Positions 14,351-22,011 of a stretch of 34,686 nt of DNA are shown in pieces. Source of the stretch: Candidatus Brocadia sp. (lineage in GTDB: Bacteria; Planctomycetota; Brocadiia; Brocadiales; Brocadiaceae). Each line of letters begins with the position of its first letter. The first letter of the stretch is position 1. The position numbers were made by a program, and so were the translations under genes. The stretch covers positions 1 through 34,686 of the forward strand of contig SOEU01000030.1 of NCBI GenBank assembly GCA_021646415.1, read 5' to 3'. The notes below the pieces were generated by a model that saw nothing but the letters and a program-made list of their open reading frames with translations, ran no database searches and was not told the origin of the DNA.

Positions 14351-16165
14351 GTGGCATTGTTAAGCTTACAGGATGTAACGATGGGCTTTGGAAGGCCATT
14401 GTTGATCGAACATGCGAATTTGCAGATAGAACGGGGCGAAAGGGTATGCCTTCTTGGTCGCAATGGCACAGGTAAGTCTACCTTGCTCAAGCTGATCAAT
14501 GGAGACCTGACTCCCGATTCAGGCGAAATTGTCAGGCAAAAGGGGCTGCACACCGCTTATCTTTCTCAGGAAATTCCCGGGGAATTACAGGGTACCGTAT
14601 TCAACATCGTATCCGGCGGGTTTGAGATGCCGGATCGTAGTAAGTCTACACGGAATATCGCTCCGGAGTCGAAAAAACAGCATCAGGTCAAAAAGGTACT
14701 TTCGCAGATGCAATTAGATGCCGATGCCGAATTCAATACACTTTCGTCTGGTCTCAAACGCCGGGTGTTGCTTGCCAGGGGTCTGGTGTGTGATCCCGAT
14801 ATTCTGTTGCTTGACGAGCCTACCAATCATTTAGACGTTGATTCAATCAGCTGGCTGGAGGAGTTTCTCCTGCGTTACGGAGGCACGCTACTCTTTGTTA
14901 CCCACGACCGTACGTTTCTGAAAAAACTGGCCACCCGCATTATTGAACTTGACCGGGGAAGGCTTTCAAGCTGGGCGTGTGATTATGAAACCTTTCTCGT
15001 GCGCAAGCAGGCAGTCCTCGATGCAGACGAGAGTCAGCAGGCCGTTTTTGACAAGAAACTGGCGCAGGAAGAGATATGGATCCGCCAGGGGATCAAGGCC
15101 AGACGTACCAGGAATGAAGGGCGTGTGCGGGCACTGGAAGATATGCGTAATGTCCGGCGGGAACGGCGCCAGGTCATGGGCACGGTGCGCATGCAGACCC
15201 AGGAAGCTGAACGATCTGGTGCCCTTGTGATAAAGGCTGAAGATGTCACCTACGGTTACGATACCAAACCGGTTATCAGCAGCTTTTCCGCAGCAATTAT
15301 GCGGGGTGATAAGATCGGGATTATTGGTCCCAACGGATCGGGCAAGACCACGCTTCTGCGACTTCTGTTAGGAGAATTGGCTCCCCGGCAGGGCAATGTG
15401 CGCCATGGTACCCGTCTCAACATTACCTATTTCGACCAACTCCGCGCTCAATTGAAAGAGGATAAATCAGTTTTTGATAATGTCGGGGATGGAAACGACA
15501 TCATCATCTTTAACGGCAAACCACGGCATGTTATCGGTTATTTGCAGGATTTTCTGTTTTCCCCGGATCGTGTATGCATACCAGTGAATGCCCTTTCGGG
15601 TGGGGAGCGTAACCGTCTCCTGCTGGCACGGCTATTTGCAAGGCCGTCCAATGTCCTTGTGATGGATGAACCCACGAACGATCTGGATTTAGAGACCTTA
15701 GAGCTTTTAGAAGAATGGCTTTTAGACTATAAGGGTACTCTTCTTCTCGTCAGCCATGATCGAACCTTCCTCAATAATGTAGTAACCAGTACCTTTGTGT
15801 TTGAAGGGGAAGGAAAGGTCTGTGAGTATATTGGCGGGTATGACGATTGGCAGCGTCAGAACGAAGGAAAAAAGAAAGATGTTCCGGAGAAAATTCCGGC
15901 AAAGACAGAACCGGTGCGCAGGCAATGCGAACGGCCCCGTAAGCGCACCTTTAAGGAACAACGTGAACTTGATGCCTTGCCACAACGTATTGAAGCCCTG
16001 GAAGCAGAACAGCAGCAACTCTACCAAACCATGAGTGACCCCATGTTTTTTCAAAAGGGGAAAGACGAGATTGCGAATGTCAAGGCCAGGGCATTATCCC
16101 TGGAACGCGAATTGGCAGAAGCCTATCAACGATGGGAGACTCTGGAAAAGTTACAGAATACGTAG
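14351..16165 (+). CDS. ABC-F family ATPase (Uup-like)
   Basis: A 604-residue tandem ABC ATPase without membrane segments. The first cassette has Walker A GRNGTGKST (about residue 36), signature LSSGLKRRVLLARGL and Walker B DILLLDEPTNHLD. The second has GPNGSGKTT, LSGGERNRLLLARLF and NVLVMDEPTNDLD. The two are joined by a charged linker (the ribosome-contacting P-site tRNA interaction motif region). A C-terminal coiled coil (KEQRELDALPQRIEALEAEQ and beyond) marks the Uup subgroup. Members act on the translating ribosome; Uup also affects transposon excision. The GTG at 14351 has a near-perfect AGGAGG 6 bases upstream. The longer frame from 14273 includes that site and is rejected. It is a stand-alone gene. 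Confidence 0.9.
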   Translation: MALLSLQDVTMGFGRPLLIEHANLQIERGERVCLLGRNGTGKSTLLKLINGDLTPDSGEIVRQKGLHTAYLSQEIPGELQGTVFNIVSGGFEMPDRSKSTRNIAPESKKQHQVKKVLSQMQLDADAEFNTLSSGLKRRVLLARGLVCDPDILLLDEPTNHLDVDSISWLEEFLLRYGGTLLFVTHDRTFLKKLATRIIELDRGRLSSWACDYETFLVRKQAVLDADESQQAVFDKKLAQEEIWIRQGIKARRTRNEGRVRALEDMRNVRRERRQVMGTVRMQTQEAERSGALVIKAEDVTYGYDTKPVISSFSAAIMRGDKIGIIGPNGSGKTTLLRLLLGELAPRQGNVRHGTRLNITYFDQLRAQLKEDKSVFDNVGDGNDIIIFNGKPRHVIGYLQDFLFSPDRVCIPVNALSGGERNRLLLARLFARPSNVLVMDEPTNDLDLETLELLEEWLLDYKGTLLLVSHDRTFLNNVVTSTFVFEGEGKVCEYIGGYDDWQRQNEGKKKDVPEKIPAKTEPVRRQCERPRKRTFKEQRELDALPQRIEALEAEQQQLYQTMSDPMFFQKGKDEIANVKARALSLERELAEAYQRWETLEKLQNT

Positions 16166-16849
16166 CTTTTTGATATTGCAAAATACCAGCTCACCTGTAT
16201 AATTTATATCATTTGCTATTGAAAATATTAGTGTTTTGTGGTAAAAGTAAGTTACCGAAGGTTTACTTTAAAGTAAAGGAATTTAAAGTTGGTTATTTCC
16301 CCTTTAGAAAGAGGGGATTAAGGGGTGTGTAAATCTGCTATAACCCACCCCCAGCCCCCCTTGTTGGAGGGGGGGCTTAAAAGTTGCTGCCAAAGGCAGC
16401 ATGACTAATAGTATCATCTTTTTGGAGTCTAACCTATGATCTGGAAAAATTGCAGCTCATTCAAATACGGGTGAGTGTACTTACTGAAGTGGCGGCGCCA
16501 TTTCCAGGTTAAGTGGATAAGGTATAGGCTCTTACAGGATTGCCCGTAACGAACTTCCTAAAGGAGCAAGGTCTCTATATTACCTTGCTGTATACTTACC
16601 ATTCCCGCAAGAAGTCTTAGCCTTCATCCATCGCAGCTTCATCTTACCAGGAAAAGATACCGTCACTTCGTCCAATAGTTAATTGGGCAATCTGTTTTCA
16701 TGGTGACGCACTTCAGATATACACAGACCTCTTCTCGGTTCTTTTGCGCAAGCTCAGTCGAACGTTGAAGGGGGTGGACTGCCATTGCAAAATAATATCT
16801 TAAGTCGTCGAAGGCCTAATTTAAGGTTTTTTCAATGGAGGATGTAATC
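16166..16849. other. Gap before fdhA
   Basis: Contains C-rich hairpin repeats (16298-16380), then an unexplained stretch at about 16480-16690. Its minus strand reads GQSCKSLYLIHLTWKWRRHF in one frame and FRKFVTGNPVRAYTLST in another. Such overlapping coding-like frames often come from a structured RNA or an old mobile element. A truncated 'agctcagtcgaacgttgaag' repeat lies at about 16750-16775. The fdhA ribosome-binding site GGAGG is at 16837-16841. No complete gene. Confidence 0.45.
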
Positions 16850-19537
16850 ATGGTATCTTTGTTAATCGATGGGAAAAAAGTGGAGGCTGAATCTACTCAA
16901 ACCATTTTACAAGCTGCACAAAAAGTGGGAATTCGTATTCCCACCTTGTGTCACGACCCACGGCTCGCCCCTTCCGGGGCCTGTCGGATGTGCGTGGTAG
17001 AGGTAGAGGGTGCGCGATCCCTGGTCGCTTCCTGTGCAACCCCTGTCTCAGAAGGAATGAAGATCTCTACCCGGAGTGAATCAGTAACACGTGCACGAAA
17101 ACTCAATCTGGAGCTTATCTGGTCTAACCATCCCAATGATTGTCTGACATGCGACAAGGCAGGGGAATGCCAGCTTCAAAAATTTATGTATGAATATGAT
17201 GTAAAGACCTCACGGTTTGTCGAACAAAATCCGCCCCCAACGCCAGACGATTCAAACCCCGGCATCTACCGGGATATGAACAAATGCATTCTCTGCGGAA
17301 AATGCGTCAGGATTTGTGATGAGGTTCAAAACCAGCACATCTGGGCATTTTCAAACCGCGGGATGCAAACCTCAATCGCAACGGCCTTTGAAAAACCCTT
17401 AAAAGATGCAGGTTGTGTATTTTGCGGGCACTGCGTTTCCGTATGTCCGGTAGGCGCCCTCATGGATAAACCTGCTGCAAAAAAGGGTCGCTCCTGGGAA
17501 ACCAAGAAGGTGCGCACGGTTTGCAGTTACTGCGGTGTGGGGTGCAGCCTCGTGCTTCATGTGAAAGGGGGTGAAATTCTCAAGGTAACGGCCGATACCC
17601 ATGATGCCCCAAATTATGGCAGTTTGTGTGTCAAGGGTCGATATGGATACGAGTTTTACAAGAGCCCGGACCGTTTAAAGTCCCCATTGATTCGAGATCG
17701 TATTGACCAGCCCTTTCGGGAGGCAAGCTGGGATGAGGCGATCAGCCTGGTAGCCGGGAAACTGATAGAGATCAAGCAGAAATATGGTGCAGATACAGTT
17801 GGATGCCTCAGTTCCTCAAGAGGTACAAACGAAGAAAATTATCTGGCTCAAAAATTTGCCCGTGCCGTGATAGGAACCAACAATATGGATAACTGTGCAC
17901 GGGTATGCCACGGTCCGTCAGTAACAGGCCTTAGGGCCTCGTTAGGAAGCGGAGCGGCTACCAATTCTCTGGCTGATATTGAGGGCGCAGAAGTCCTTAT
18001 CGTCAGCGGTTCCAATACCACAGAGGCACATCCTGTCGCAGCCTTAAAAATCAAAAAAGCGGTACGGCAGAACGGGGCAAAACTCATCGTAATTGATCCG
18101 CGGGAGATAGAACTCGTCCAGTACGCAACCGTGTGGTTACGTTTAAAACCGGGCACCAACGTAGCCCTTATCAACGGACTGTTGCATGTTATTTTAAAAG
18201 AAGGTCTGGAAAACAGGGAATTTATCCAGCAACGGACAGAGAACATAGACATGTTACGACAGGTAGCAGCCCAGTATACCCCTGAAAAGACAGAGGAAAT
18301 TACAGGGGTACCAAAAGAGGATATCATTAAGGCTGCCAGAATTTACGCCGGCACTCGGAAGGGTATGATTGTCTACGGATTGGGAATGACCGAACATAAG
18401 GCCGGCTCTCATGGCGTCATGTCCCTGGCCAATTTGGCTTTGATTACGGGCAATGTGGGCAGACCAAATACCGGGATCAATCCGCTTCGCGGACAGAATA
18501 ACGTCCAGGGTTCGTGCGATATGGGGGCATTGCCGGACGTATACAGTTGTTACCAGAAGGTAGATGATCCTGTTGCCAATAAGAAATTTTCTGAGACATG
18601 GAATTGCCAACTTCCCACAAAACCCGGCTTAAAAGAACCCCAGATGTACAGGGCTGCCCTGGCAGGAAAACTAAAAGCAATGTATATCATTGGATATGAC
18701 CCCGCTGCGACACAGGCCAATATCCATCATGTGCGGTCAGCCATAAAAAAACTTGATTTCCTTGTAGTACAGGAGCTTTTTATGACGGAGACGGCAAAAC
18801 TGGCCCATGTGATACTCCCCGCTGGCTGTTTCTTTGAGAAAGACGGCACCTTTACCAACGCAGAAAGAAGGGTCAGGCTGCTGAATCAAGCCATCCCATT
18901 GCCTAAGGGGACAAAACATGATTGGGAAATCATATGCCTGATAGCCAGCGCTATGGGTTATCCCATGCAGTATAACCATCCAGGAGAAATTATGAGGGAA
19001 ATTGCCAGCCTTACCCCGGAGTTTGCGGGAATTGATTACGAGCGGCTTAAAGGGGATGGATTGGTTTGGCCTGTGTGGGACAAGAAACATCCTGGCACAC
19101 CCATTTTGCATAAAGACACATTCACAAGGGGAAAAGGAAGGTTTAACGACCTCTTGTACACCCCTTCGGAGGAATTACCCGATGACAACTATCCTTTATA
19201 TCTGACCACAGGCCGTCGCCTTTACCATTACAACAACGGCTCCATGTCATTACGAAACCCGGAAATTTATTCAATCAGTTCTGAGGAATTCGTCGAAATC
19301 CATCCCGGCGAGGCTGAAGCATTGGGAATAAAAACAGGGGATACTGTAAGGGTAAAATCAAGACGTGGTTCTTTGGAAGTAAAGGCACATGTTACACCAA
19401 AGTCTCGACCCGGGAGCGTATTCCTGTCCTTCCATTTCCCGGAAACCCCAACGAATGTTCTGACGGGTCCAGGGGAAGACCTATTGGCGCTTACCCCCGA
19501 ATATAAGGTGTGTGCTGTAAAGGTAGAGAAGATTTAG
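16850..19537 (+). CDS. fdhA: Formate dehydrogenase catalytic subunit (NAD-linked type)
   Basis: The 895-residue protein has a NuoG-like N-terminus. A [2Fe-2S] ferredoxin domain (Cys34, Cys45, Cys48, Cys62) precedes a His-Cys3 cluster (HPNDCLTCDKAGEC, about 94-107) and two [4Fe-4S] motifs (CILCGKCVRIC and CVFCGHCVSVC). The molybdopterin domain then has its own cluster (CSYCGVGC) and an MGD-binding C-terminal barrel. The catalytic motif is CARVCHGPS with Cys353 where E. coli FdhF has selenocysteine, next to the conserved His. It oxidises formate to CO2 and passes electrons through its clusters toward NuoE/NuoF encoded downstream. The start at 16850 is chosen because GGAGG (16837-16841) lies 8 bases before it. 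In an autotrophic anammox-type cell the enzyme could also run toward CO2 reduction. Confidence 0.9.
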   Translation: MVSLLIDGKKVEAESTQTILQAAQKVGIRIPTLCHDPRLAPSGACRMCVVEVEGARSLVASCATPVSEGMKISTRSESVTRARKLNLELIWSNHPNDCLTCDKAGECQLQKFMYEYDVKTSRFVEQNPPPTPDDSNPGIYRDMNKCILCGKCVRICDEVQNQHIWAFSNRGMQTSIATAFEKPLKDAGCVFCGHCVSVCPVGALMDKPAAKKGRSWETKKVRTVCSYCGVGCSLVLHVKGGEILKVTADTHDAPNYGSLCVKGRYGYEFYKSPDRLKSPLIRDRIDQPFREASWDEAISLVAGKLIEIKQKYGADTVGCLSSSRGTNEENYLAQKFARAVIGTNNMDNCARVCHGPSVTGLRASLGSGAATNSLADIEGAEVLIVSGSNTTEAHPVAALKIKKAVRQNGAKLIVIDPREIELVQYATVWLRLKPGTNVALINGLLHVILKEGLENREFIQQRTENIDMLRQVAAQYTPEKTEEITGVPKEDIIKAARIYAGTRKGMIVYGLGMTEHKAGSHGVMSLANLALITGNVGRPNTGINPLRGQNNVQGSCDMGALPDVYSCYQKVDDPVANKKFSETWNCQLPTKPGLKEPQMYRAALAGKLKAMYIIGYDPAATQANIHHVRSAIKKLDFLVVQELFMTETAKLAHVILPAGCFFEKDGTFTNAERRVRLLNQAIPLPKGTKHDWEIICLIASAMGYPMQYNHPGEIMREIASLTPEFAGIDYERLKGDGLVWPVWDKKHPGTPILHKDTFTRGKGRFNDLLYTPSEELPDDNYPLYLTTGRRLYHYNNGSMSLRNPEIYSISSEEFVEIHPGEAEALGIKTGDTVRVKSRRGSLEVKAHVTPKSRPGSVFLSFHFPETPTNVLTGPGEDLLALTPEYKVCAVKVEKI

Positions 19538-19548
19538 TCTGCAGGCAG

Positions 19549-19583
19549 GGGCTAAGCATTTGCTCAAAATGCTTAGCCCTTTA
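19549..19583 (+). terminator. Hairpin terminator after fdhA
   Basis: A perfect 13-bp stem (GGGCTAAGCATTT / AAATGCTTAGCCC) with a 5-base loop, followed by TTTAT, begins 11 bp after the fdhA stop. The T-run is short, so it may attenuate rather than stop transcription into the downstream genes. Confidence 0.7.
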
Positions 19584-19740
19584 TCCAGATTGATAAAGGT
19601 ACAATCTCATGTCTATCGAAACTTTTTAAAAATTAATTTGTTATAAAAAATGAATAATTTCTTGTTGTCTTTTTGCTAAAAAAATGTATCTTGTACAGAC
19701 TTATATACCGCTTTTTAAATTCGACCTAGCGCAACCAATC

Positions 19741-19815
19741 AACCACCCCTCTTTCCCCTCCTTCGCAAGGAGGGGACTTCGTCGTGAGCCCAGTCGAACG
19801 ATGAAAGGGAGGTAA
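19741..19815 (+). repeat. Family A repeat, copy 1
   Basis: Shares 'accacccctctttcccctcc', a CCCCTCCTTCGCAAGGAGGGG hairpin and a 'cttcg-cgtgagc-cagtcgaacgatgaa' tail with 27960-28032. The first part is shared with 20736-20792. It lies between fdhA and purQ, with another C-rich hairpin just after it (about 19825-19865). Confidence 0.8.
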
Positions 19816-19917
19816 AGTATAAAAAACCCTTCCGATTTCTCCTTCGGAAGGAGGGAATGATGGGGGTAAAAATACTTACTAAAAAAGGCAAAATTCAATA
19901 ACTCAATTTATAACAAC

Positions 19918-20703
19918 ATGTTAACACCAAAGGTATTAATCCTCAGAACGGCTGGTACAAATTGCGATTACGAAACCCGATACGCCTTCGAAAAGGCAGG
20001 GGCAAAGGTGGATGTTGTTCACATCAACGTCCTCCTTGCCAACAAGAAACTATTGAAAGATTATCAAATATTAACCCTGCCGGGCGGGTTTACCTATGGC
20101 GATGATGTTTCCGCAGGTAAAATACTGGCAAACCAGATCAAATACAATTTGGAAGAAGATATTAAAACCTTTATTCATGAGAAAAAACTCATCCTTGGTG
20201 TATGTAACGGATTTCAAACACTGACAAAGGCCGGGTTATTGCCATTTATTAATAAAAATCACCAGGAGGCCACTTTAACCTTTAACGACTCGAACAAATT
20301 CGAAGATCGATGGGTGTATTTAAAAGTTTGTTCGAATAAATCTGTCTTTATCAAGGATACTGACATTCCGGCAATATATCTGCCCATAGCACACGGGGAA
20401 GGGAAGTTTATCACAAAGGACGAAACAGTCCTGAATAAAATCACAATGAATCATCAGGTCGTCTTTAAATACGTAAACGAGCGTGGTGAAGAAGCAGGCT
20501 ACCCATGGAATCCCGCCGGTTCCATTCAAAATATAGCAGGTATCTGTGACCCGACCGGTCAAATCCTGGGTATGATGCCCCACCCTGAAAGACACGTAGA
20601 ACCGACACAGCATCCGCATTGGACACGCAACGGACTCAAGGAATGGGGAGACGGGTTTTTCATTTTTAAAAATGCAGTTCAATATGTGAAAACGAGTTTC
20701 TGA
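19918..20703 (+). CDS. purQ: Phosphoribosylformylglycinamidine synthase, glutaminase subunit
   Basis: The 261-residue class I glutamine amidotransferase of the purine pathway. It supplies ammonia to PurL for converting FGAR to FGAM. The nucleophile is Cys96 in LGVCNGFQTL and the catalytic pair is His-Glu in MMPHPERHVEP. The start PKVLILRTAGTNCDYETRYA is typical of the longer PurQ form with a C-terminal extension (HPHWTRNGLKEWGDGFFIF), which matches stand-alone PurQ of many deep-branching bacteria. No purL or purS lies nearby. The gene sits between fdhA and nuoE, flanked on both sides by copies of the same repeat family, so it looks like an insertion into the formate dehydrogenase operon. No obvious ribosome-binding site precedes the ATG. 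Confidence 0.9.
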   Translation: MLTPKVLILRTAGTNCDYETRYAFEKAGAKVDVVHINVLLANKKLLKDYQILTLPGGFTYGDDVSAGKILANQIKYNLEEDIKTFIHEKKLILGVCNGFQTLTKAGLLPFINKNHQEATLTFNDSNKFEDRWVYLKVCSNKSVFIKDTDIPAIYLPIAHGEGKFITKDETVLNKITMNHQVVFKYVNERGEEAGYPWNPAGSIQNIAGICDPTGQILGMMPHPERHVEPTQHPHWTRNGLKEWGDGFFIFKNAVQYVKTSF

Positions 20704-20735
20704 ATATCTGGTACTGCATAGCCGTAACCAAAGAT

Positions 20736-20792
20736 AACCACCCCTCTTTCCCCTCCTTTCCTTGTGAAGGAGGGGATAAAGGGGAGGTAAAA
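20736..20792 (+). repeat. Family A repeat, copy 2
   Basis: Same opening as 19741-19815 and 27960-28032 (aaccacccctctttcccctc), then a CCCCTCC...GGAGGGG hairpin. It lacks the gtcgaacga tail. It lies between purQ and nuoE. Confidence 0.75.
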
Positions 20793-20855
20793 CTTTATAT
20801 AAAAAGATATATTTACCGGATAATGCTGTAAAGCAATAAAAGGAGATATGACATT

Positions 20856-21350
20856 ATGCAGAAAACTGTTACCATAAACAAAGAAAATACATCTGCGGTT
20901 GATTTATCCAAATGTCGGTCCATACTTTCAAAATATAACAACGCAACCCCTGCAGACCTTATCCCTATCTTACAACAAGTGCAGGATGCGTATGGATATT
21001 TACCCCAAAACGCTTTGGAAGAAATAACAACCGGAACACGCATCCCCCTGAGCAAGATTTACGGCGTCATCACCTTTTACTCACAATTTTCTTTGGAACC
21101 CAGGGGCAAACATACGATTAAGGTTTGTACCGGTACGGCATGCCATATCAAAGGTGCACCTGATATAAAGAAAAAAATCACGGAAGTCCTTCGGATCAAT
21201 GAGGGAGAAACAACACAGGATTACAAATTCTCGTATGAACCGGTAGCCTGTCTGGGAACATGTTTTCTGGCACCGGTCATGATGATTGACGATAGATATT
21301 ACGGAAAACTGACTGTTGAAAAAACAGAGACTATTCTTAAGAGCTATTAA
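20856..21350 (+). CDS. nuoE: NuoE-like subunit of NAD-linked formate dehydrogenase
   Basis: A 164-residue thioredoxin-like [2Fe-2S] protein. After a helical N-domain (CRSILSKYNNATPADLIPIL, then LQQVQDAYGYLPQNALEEI) come the cluster ligands CTGTACH and, about 40 residues later, CLGTC, in the NuoE order C-x4-C...C-x3-C. It passes electrons between the catalytic subunit and the FMN/NADH subunit encoded by nuoF. The ribosome-binding site AAAGGAG precedes the ATG. It is separated from nuoF by a toxin-antitoxin pair, unlike the usual direct neighbourhood. Its companions in this order (FdhA, NuoE, NuoF) indicate a soluble NAD-dependent complex rather than respiratory complex I. Confidence 0.9.
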   Translation: MQKTVTINKENTSAVDLSKCRSILSKYNNATPADLIPILQQVQDAYGYLPQNALEEITTGTRIPLSKIYGVITFYSQFSLEPRGKHTIKVCTGTACHIKGAPDIKKKITEVLRINEGETTQDYKFSYEPVACLGTCFLAPVMMIDDRYYGKLTVEKTETILKSY

Positions 21351-21411
21351 AAGAATTTAGATAAAACAAATTGAATTGTACCGCCGAGACTTTTTTTAAT
21401 TGGGGTTTTTT

Positions 21412-21636
21412 ATGGCAAAGGCAAAAGAGGAAGCTATTAAACTCATTCAGAAATTACCAGATGAATGTACGATTACTGACATTATGGCAGAACTCTATTT
21501 CAAACAGAAGGTAGAGCAGGGTTCAAAAGACATTGAGGAAGGAAGAACTATGACTCATGCAGAAGTCAGAAAAAGGATGGCTAAATGGGTAAAATCCATT
21601 GGTCAAAAACAGCACAACGAAATCTTGAAGAAATAG
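21412..21636 (+). CDS. ParD/RelB-like antitoxin
   Basis: About 74 residues from MAKAKEEAIKLIQKLPDE; a TTG start at 21400 is also possible. The N-terminal CTITDIMAELYFKQKVEQG and the central TMTHAEVRKRMAKW are typical of antitoxins paired with RelE/ParE toxins in anammox and cyanobacterial genomes. Close relatives usually end shortly after 'MAKW'; this one runs on with VKSIGQKQHNEILKK inside the toxin gene, giving a long 52-bp overlap. A frameshift near the 3' end is therefore possible. It should bind the ParE-like toxin and repress its own promoter. Confidence 0.7.
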   Translation: MAKAKEEAIKLIQKLPDECTITDIMAELYFKQKVEQGSKDIEEGRTMTHAEVRKRMAKWVKSIGQKQHNEILKK

Positions 21637-21977
21637 CTGACTATATTGCACAAGATTCTCCTTTCTATGCAATAAACTTTATTGAAAGGGTTTTGCAAGA
21701 TATTGAAAAGCTTGGTGATTTCCCAAAAATCGGGAGAATAGTGCCGGAATTTAAAAAAGAAAATATCAGAGAAATAATATTTCATAATTACCGGATTGTT
21801 TATAAGGCAAAGATTGCATATTTATTGTTTCATTATGTCATGGAAGTATTGATATCGTTAGAAAGGCAAAAACTGAAAGTTGGGAAATCAAATAATCTTA
21901 CAGGAATATATGGAGAAATTGAAAACGACTTTATTTCTTTATTTAAAAGCCTTATAAAAAGGCCAAAGGAAATATGA
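21585..21977 (+). CDS. RelE/ParE-type toxin, 3' part frameshifted
   Basis: The first 75 residues (IHWSKTAQRNLEEIADYIAQ, YAINFIERVLQDIEKLGDFP and IGRIVPEFKKENIREIIFHNYRIVYK) are a clear ParE/RelE toxin. After IVYK the frame reads AKIAYLLFHYVMEV with no family resemblance. The expected ending is present in the frame two bases on: GKDCIFIVSLCHGSIDIVRK, stopping at 21895. One extra G in TATAAGGCAAAG would restore it, giving about 103 residues. The toxin is thus probably inactivated by a 1-bp deletion near 21810, or there is a sequencing error. It lies between nuoE and nuoF and would be transcribed with them. Confidence 0.75.
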   Translation: MGKIHWSKTAQRNLEEIADYIAQDSPFYAINFIERVLQDIEKLGDFPKIGRIVPEFKKENIREIIFHNYRIVYKAKIAYLLFHYVMEVLISLERQKLKVGKSNNLTGIYGEIENDFISLFKSLIKRPKEI

Positions 21978-22011
21978 AAAAGTTTTTGCAATTAAAAAAG
22001 GAGAATGTAAC

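Noticed and set aside
17894-17915. Selenocysteine at the formate dehydrogenase active site
   Set aside because: The codon is TGC (cysteine), not TGA, so no selenocysteine insertion is needed.
17848-18327. Leftward frame of 159 codons inside fdhA
   Set aside because: Antisense shadow of a strongly conserved gene.
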